64,000 nucleotides of DNA from Hortaea werneckii (taxonomy: Eukaryota; Ascomycota; Dothideomycetes; Mycosphaerellales; Teratosphaeriaceae), in assembly GCA_037044905.1 (NCBI GenBank), contig JBAOKB010000118.1, forward strand, positions 186,001 through 250,000. Direction: 5' to 3'. Made by a program: the position numbers and the translations under genes. This document shows positions 59,042 to 64,000 of the stretch, piece after piece (within the stretch, counting starts at the first letter, position 1; each line of letters starts with the position of its first letter). The notes beneath the pieces are model-generated. The model was not told the DNA's origin. It ran no database searches and was given only the letters and a program-made list of their open reading frames with translations.

Positions 59042-61643
59042 ATGAGTTCACTCAAGCAGTTCATTCGCAATGTCCGCGCCGCCAAAACCATCGCCGACGA
59101 ACGCGCCGTGGTGCAGAAGGAGAGTGCGGCTATAAGAGCGAGTTTCAGAGAGGAGAGCCATAACTCGGATGTGCGGCGGAACAATGTTGCTAAGTTGCTT
59201 TACCTGTTCACCCTAGGTGAGAGGACACATTTGGGCAGATCGAATGTCTGAAGCTCCTTGCATCGCCGCGTTTCGCGGATAAGCGGCTGGGCTACTTAGG
59301 GACGATGCTGCTGCTGGATGAGAATCAGGAAGTGTTGACGTTGGTGACGAATTCACTCAGCAATGACTTGAAGCATAGCAACCAGTACATTGTGGGGCTG
59401 GCGCTCTGTACGCTGGGCAACATTGCTTCTGTCGAGATGGCGAGAGATCTGTTCCGGAAGTGGAGACGATCCTTTCTTCGTCGAATCCATACATCAGGCG
59501 GAAAGCAGCACTCTGCGCTATGCGGATATGCAGGAAGGTACCCGACTTGCAGGAGCACTTCTTGGAGAAGGCGAAATTGCTGCTGAATGACCGTAACCAT
59601 GGTGTGCTCCTTACCGGATTGACCCTGGTCATTAACATGTGCGAGATGGATGAGGAAGAGGGCGGTGAACAGGGGGTGGTCGAGATGTTCAGATCCGTGA
59701 CAGGAAGCTTGGTCAAGCTACTGAAAAACCTCTCGCAATCAGGCTATGCTCCGGAGCACGATGTCACTGGCATCACGGATCCCTTCCTACAGGTCAAGAT
59801 CCTGCACCTGCTCCGGGTTCTTGGCAGGGGCGACCCGCAGACAAGCGAGCAGATCAATGATATCCTGGCACAGGTGGCGACAAACACCGAGTCTTCGAAG
59901 AATGTCGGCAACTCCATCTTGTACGAGGCGGTTCTCACAATCCTGGACATTGAGGCAGACTCGGGATTGCGAGTCCTTGGTGTGAACATTCTCGGCAAAT
60001 TCCTGACAAACAAAGATAACAACATCCGATATGTCGCCCTCAATACCCTGATCAAGGTCGTTGCGATCGAGCCCAATGCCGTGCAGCGCCACCGCAACAC
60101 CATCCTTGACTGTTTACGCGACCCCGATATCAGTATTCGCCGACGAGCACTTGACCTGAGCTTTACACTGATCAACGAATCGAACGTACGAGTTCTCATC
60201 AGGGAATTGCTTTCATTCTTAGAGGTTGCAGACAATGAGTTCAAGCCTATCCTGACAAGTCAGATTGGTGTGGCGGCAGACAGATATGCGCCGAACAAGC
60301 GATGGCATGTTGACACGATGCTCCGGACTCTGAAGCTTGCTGGGAATTACGTCAAGGAACAGATACTGTCCTCGTTTGTGCGTTTGATCGCAACTACGCC
60401 CGAGCTACAGAAGTACTGCGCGCAGAAGCTGTACGCCGCTTTGAAAGAGGACATCAGCCAGGAGGGCCTGAACCTCGCAGGCGCATGGGTCATTGGCGAG
60501 TATGGCGATGCTCTGTTGCGAGGTGGCCAGTACGAGGAAGAAGAACTCGTACAGCCTGTTCGTGAGGGTGAGATCGTTGATCTTTTCACCGCTATTCTGA
60601 ATTCCAGCTACGCTGTGCAGGCGGTCACTCAAGTACATCATCACTTCCGCTATGAAGCTGACTTCACGGCTACAAGAGCCGGCACAAGTCGATCGACTGC
60701 GGCGGTTACTGCTCAACAGGCAGGCAGACCTGGACATTGAAATCCAGCAACGATCGGTCGAGTACGGCAATCTGTTTGGTTATGATGAGATCCGACGAGG
60801 TGTGCTGGAGCGCATGCCACCGCCAGAAATCAGGGAAGAGCAGAGAGTCTTAGGCGAGGCGACGAATAAGAAGAGACAGAGCAAGGTTCCAGCCAAGAAG
60901 AAGCCAAACCAGATCACCGAGCAAGACATGCTGCTCGATCTCATGGGTGGCGATTCTACTATGCCGTCGGCTGACACTAACGCCGCTGTCAACGGCACAC
61001 AGCACAACGCGGATCTCCTGGCAGACATTCTTGGTGGCGACAGCGGTTTATCATCGCCACCTCCCCAGTCCACCGCCAGCCCTGTGGCGAACGGTGCACC
61101 GAAGCCACAAAGCAACATGAACAGCATCATGGATCTCTTCGACTCCCAGCCCTCGTCTAGCACCCCTCAACCCCAGTCATCGGCCGCAAACGACATTATG
61201 GGCGGCATGGGATCGCCGCCTCCACAGCAGCCTCAGCAGCAAGCCCACACAGCGTACAACAAGAACGACTTGCTCCTCACTTTCGCCATCCAACGCAGTC
61301 CGCAGGCTGTGCAAGTCACGGCCCGCTTCCGGAACACGTCTAATTTTGAGCAGCTCGGCGGCGTCAATCTGCAGGCTGCAGTGCCCAAGACGCAGAAGTT
61401 GCAGTTACAGGCCATCTCCTCAAGCGAGCTGGACGCTGGACAGGAAGCTAGTCAACTAATGCGGGTTACAAGTGTTCAGGGAGTAAGTGCCCGCCCAATT
61501 CTTTTTGCCTTATATGCACCTTGCTAACTTTTTAACTTCTCTAGCCTCCTCCACCTAAGCTACGTCTGCGGTTAAAGGTTACTTATGGCAAAGGCGGTAG
61601 CGCGCCGAGTACTGAGCAGGTGGACTGGTCGGAACCGACGTGA
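59042..61643 (+). CDS. AP-1 clathrin adaptor complex, gamma-adaptin subunit, frame-broken
   Basis: Large subunit of the AP-1 complex that sorts cargo into clathrin vesicles at the trans-Golgi and endosomes. Exons 59042-61482 and 61545-61643; intron GTAAGT..CTCTAG with GCTAAC; about 846 residues, normal for the family. Start MSSLKQFIRNVRAAKTIADE. The adaptin trunk follows (RNNVAKLLYLFTLGERTH, LGYLGTMLLLDENQEVL, EHDVTGITDPFLQVKILHLL, ESNVRVLIREL, WVIGEYGDALL), then a Gln/Pro/Ser hinge with LLLDLMGGDS and DLLADILGG clathrin-box-like motifs. The ear ends with PPPPKLRLRLKVTYG. Three one-base breaks occur: a missing T at 59230-59232, a missing C at 59454-59455, and an extra base at CAAG 60630-60633. 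Such a conserved gene is probably intact in the organism. Confidence 0.93.
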
Positions 61644-61873
61644 GAGCACTTTCACGTTCGGTCCTGATCGTTTCGCGTTTGCTACTTGGCAGTACTTGGA
61701 ATGCATTGTTTGCGCGTGAGAGCCCGTGGCGTTAGCAGTAGTGGTAGTTATCATGTCTGAAGCTTACGATATCATAACCAAAGCTTTTCATTCGCAAGAT
61801 CACAGGGCCATTTTGCTCATTCTGCCTTGCGTGTGTTATCGTTTCATACGTCATTTTGCCCTTCCTCGCTATG

Positions 61874-62718
61874 CTACTTCTTCGCTCCCCAACTTGCCGG
61901 CGCCTCTTTAATCACTTTCCCGTCTTCCAGCAACACGCCCTGTCCCGTCCTATCCTCGACCCGTTTGAAAACTCAAGCGGGATCAACCCTTCCGCATTCC
62001 CTTCACTCAGAATCACCCCATTGTCGCTAATACCGAACTTCATCCCCGCATCGATCGCTTTCGCCAGATCGAGGAACATGAGGATAGTAGACGATTTCCG
62101 CATGCCGGAGATGACAGGCGCGGCGTTCTGCTGCTGTGTCGTCCCGTCCCCGTTAACGTCGTCGTCGTCGACGACGGATTTGAATCCCGCTGGAAGTCCC
62201 GACGCGAAGTGCACGTGGTTCCGGGTCATGGGTTTCAGGCCGCCGGAGCTCACGATTAATGGCCATGCGGCGTGCGTGGATCCGTGGACTGCGGTTGGCG
62301 GCATATTGTCCTTTGTGATGGGTTTCAGGAGCCCCTCCTCGTCTACTTTGAGACTGTGGCCTTGATTTGCGCGGATGAGCCAGTCGGTCGGTTTACTTGA
62401 CGAGGATGCTTCTGCCGCTGCCGCCGCTGTAGGGTCCTCCGCCGCACCGCCTTCCACGGTCGAGGCGGGGACCATGGTGAAGCGCTTCTTGTCGTTGTCC
62501 GCTACCAGTTGTCTGAGCTCCTCGAAGCTGACTTTCAATGATTTGATGTTGCGGTTGTTCAGCACGTCTTGGACGTTGATGAAGCCGCCTTCGCCCATCT
62601 GGAGGCCTTCCTTCTCCGCTCCATGGCGGAGCAGCCAGGCGATCTTCTTCGACACTTGAACGTCCCGGGGAAGGGGTCCTCTACCTCCGCCGCGACCGCC
62701 ACCACGACCGCCGGCCAT
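61874..62718 (-). CDS. TPT1: tRNA 2'-phosphotransferase Tpt1/KptA, frame-broken near the end
   Basis: Removes the 2'-phosphate left at the tRNA splice junction, transferring it to NAD+. The ATG at 62718 gives MAGGRGGGRGGGRG, an RGG-like start. Conserved parts follow: VSKKIAWLLRHGAEKEGL with the catalytic Arg-His, GGFINVQDVL, LIRANQGHSLKV, VHGSTHAAWPLI and MTRNHVHFASG, the last two containing the NAD-contact His and Arg. The frame as read ends at 61912. One more T in a T-run (plus-strand A-run 61968-61971) continues as FKRVEDRTGQGVLLEDGKV to a stop at 61874, as in homologues. A D-rich insert lies near residue 200. It pairs functionally with intron-containing tRNAs such as the tRNA-Gly in this window. 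Confidence 0.92.
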
Positions 62719-64000
62719 GATGAGTATGGAGCTGGTGGACAAAACTTTTGAGGATGAAAGCAGGCTTATGATTCTCCTGCTTGCTGTCGCGTGCCTACTT
62801 TACCCTGATTGTGACCTTCGGGTAGTTAAATGCCTGATACGTGTTTCGCTTGTTTCCTACTTGGACGTGGTAAATACTTTGTACTACTTGAGGTGAGAAA
62901 TTTCGGCTTCCCTCCTAGAAGGGAAGCAGCGCTTGAACGCCAAGGCTACGACAAATGTACTCATTCCAGTCACATCTCTCTTTGCCAGTAAAATTTAGAC
63001 ACATAACACCTGTCACGAACAGGAGAGCAGTGAAAGGACAAAAACAGAATGAGATTGATCATTTGAGATGGTCTACCGCATAAATTAATTTGGTGAGCGG
63101 TTGGCGAGATAAAAGGAGCGTACCTGTCAAGCAGAGGCAAAAGAAGGACCCATCACGTTCGCAGCTTCTGAGCCGTCCGGACCGGATTCCGTCATGTGGC
63201 GTCTCTGTCGGTGCCGAAGACCACCCCTGTCTTTCCCTGCGGGCCCGGAGAAGGAGATGCAAGGGTGGAAGACTAATAAGGTAGAACACTCCATGCACGG
63301 CGCAACATGGATGTAACATGTATTTATACAGGGTGTCTGATAGTGCAACATCTGAAGATGTTTTTCCGTCTGGTGTTCACGCCCGAACCAACAAGTAATG
63401 ATGGTTTCAAGATTTGCCATGAAAGTGCGAAGCCTTCGAAGCGTAGGAGGTGGGATCCGCGATTTAAAGTTTGGAAATCAAGATAACTAACAGATCATAG
63501 CGCAGCCTTTGAACCTCTGAGACACATGGCAGATTTGGCGTGGAAGATCGATGCGGCGGTGCCTACCGCTCGCGTTCGACCCGAGGCTAGCAGTGGCCCC
63601 ACAGCCCCGGTGCTCCCCTTGCGGTCGAATCGTCCTGGAAGCTTGAGGGTCTCAGAAAAGAGAAACGAATGTGGAAAGGCCTTCGCGGCGCGCAGTCCCG
63701 GCGGCGGCGGCGGCAGACTTCCGCTAGAGGTCGTGGCCAAGCATTCGCGAATGCACGCCATGACGATCACCCACAGTACTAGCACGCTTGGCTTCTCGCA
63801 TGCTTACGACGAAGTCTGTTTGAAAGCAGCCGCCATGTCGCCCATCCCCTCCCCGCGTAGCCCGAAGCGGAGGTTAAACCTGCGAAGGGAAGCTGGCCGC
63901 CAGACCCAATGTAAAGCGTAAATGCAGCAGGTGGGAATTACATTTCGCTTACTAGGATAGTAGAGATGCCGATGCTCACTTGGATTGCATGAGCGACTGC
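62719..64000. other. Right flank, no gene recognised
   Basis: The left part is the TPT1 promoter. A plus-strand frame of 131 codons (63526-63921) and a minus-strand frame of 96 codons (63495-63785) overlap. Neither resembles a known protein, and both are Gly/Pro/Arg-rich as expected of chance frames in GC-rich DNA. Confidence 0.4.

Overview
This is nuclear DNA of a filamentous ascomycete (Pezizomycotina). Genes carry short introns of about 50-100 nt with GT..AG ends and TGCTAAC-like branch points. Typical fungal genes are present: a multi-intron tef1, the pH regulator pacC, a Grr1-type F-box/LRR protein, Kri1, fungal-only DUF families and a Zn-cluster-related regulator. Dothideomycetes is a plausible class, but nothing here proves it. 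No bacterial, organellar, viral or CRISPR-like material was recognised.

Layout. 0-3.2 kb: a coiled-coil protein of unknown function, a decayed acidic gene, and a tandem repeat block. 3.8-9.1 kb: tef1 (EF-1alpha), TAD1 (tRNA A37 deaminase) and a secreted ferritin-like protein. 9.1-11.1 kb: sparse, with scraps that may be an unrecognised or decayed gene. 11.1-16.3 kb: an 8-cysteine secreted protein, then the divergent ribosome-biogenesis pair DBP8 and KRI1. 16.3-19.8 kb: largely gene-poor, with a 37-nt poly-G run and an intron-containing tRNA-Gly(GCC). 19.9-21.1 kb: a single-finger C2H2 protein. 23.7-32.7 kb: a Sulfotransfer_4-like gene, a Nudix protein, a DUF3074 coiled-coil protein, a TBC1D5-like Rab GAP and a fungal regulator. 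35.4-37.4 kb: a cytochrome P450. 38-44.6 kb: pacC and a GRR1 homologue. 45.7-51.6 kb: an unrecognised protein, a membrane protein and a Gfd2-like RNase H-fold protein. 52.6-57.3 kb: an F-box/WD40 protein and a DUF7704 membrane protein. 57.6-57.9 kb: a long fold-back hairpin. 59-62.7 kb: the AP-1 gamma subunit and TPT1 (tRNA 2'-phosphotransferase).

Functional themes. RNA maturation is well represented (TAD1, DBP8, KRI1, TPT1, tRNA-Gly). So are membrane trafficking (AP-1 gamma, TBC1D5-like) and SCF ubiquitin adaptors (GRR1, F-box/WD40). They look like ordinary scattered core genes rather than one cluster.

The strongest window-wide anomaly is a series of about 17 one-base reading-frame breaks in nine otherwise well-conserved genes, all between 23.8 and 62 kb. 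Most lie in short homopolymers or at the tetramer CAAG. I read them mainly as uncorrected assembly indels, so the broken genes are described here as single genes.
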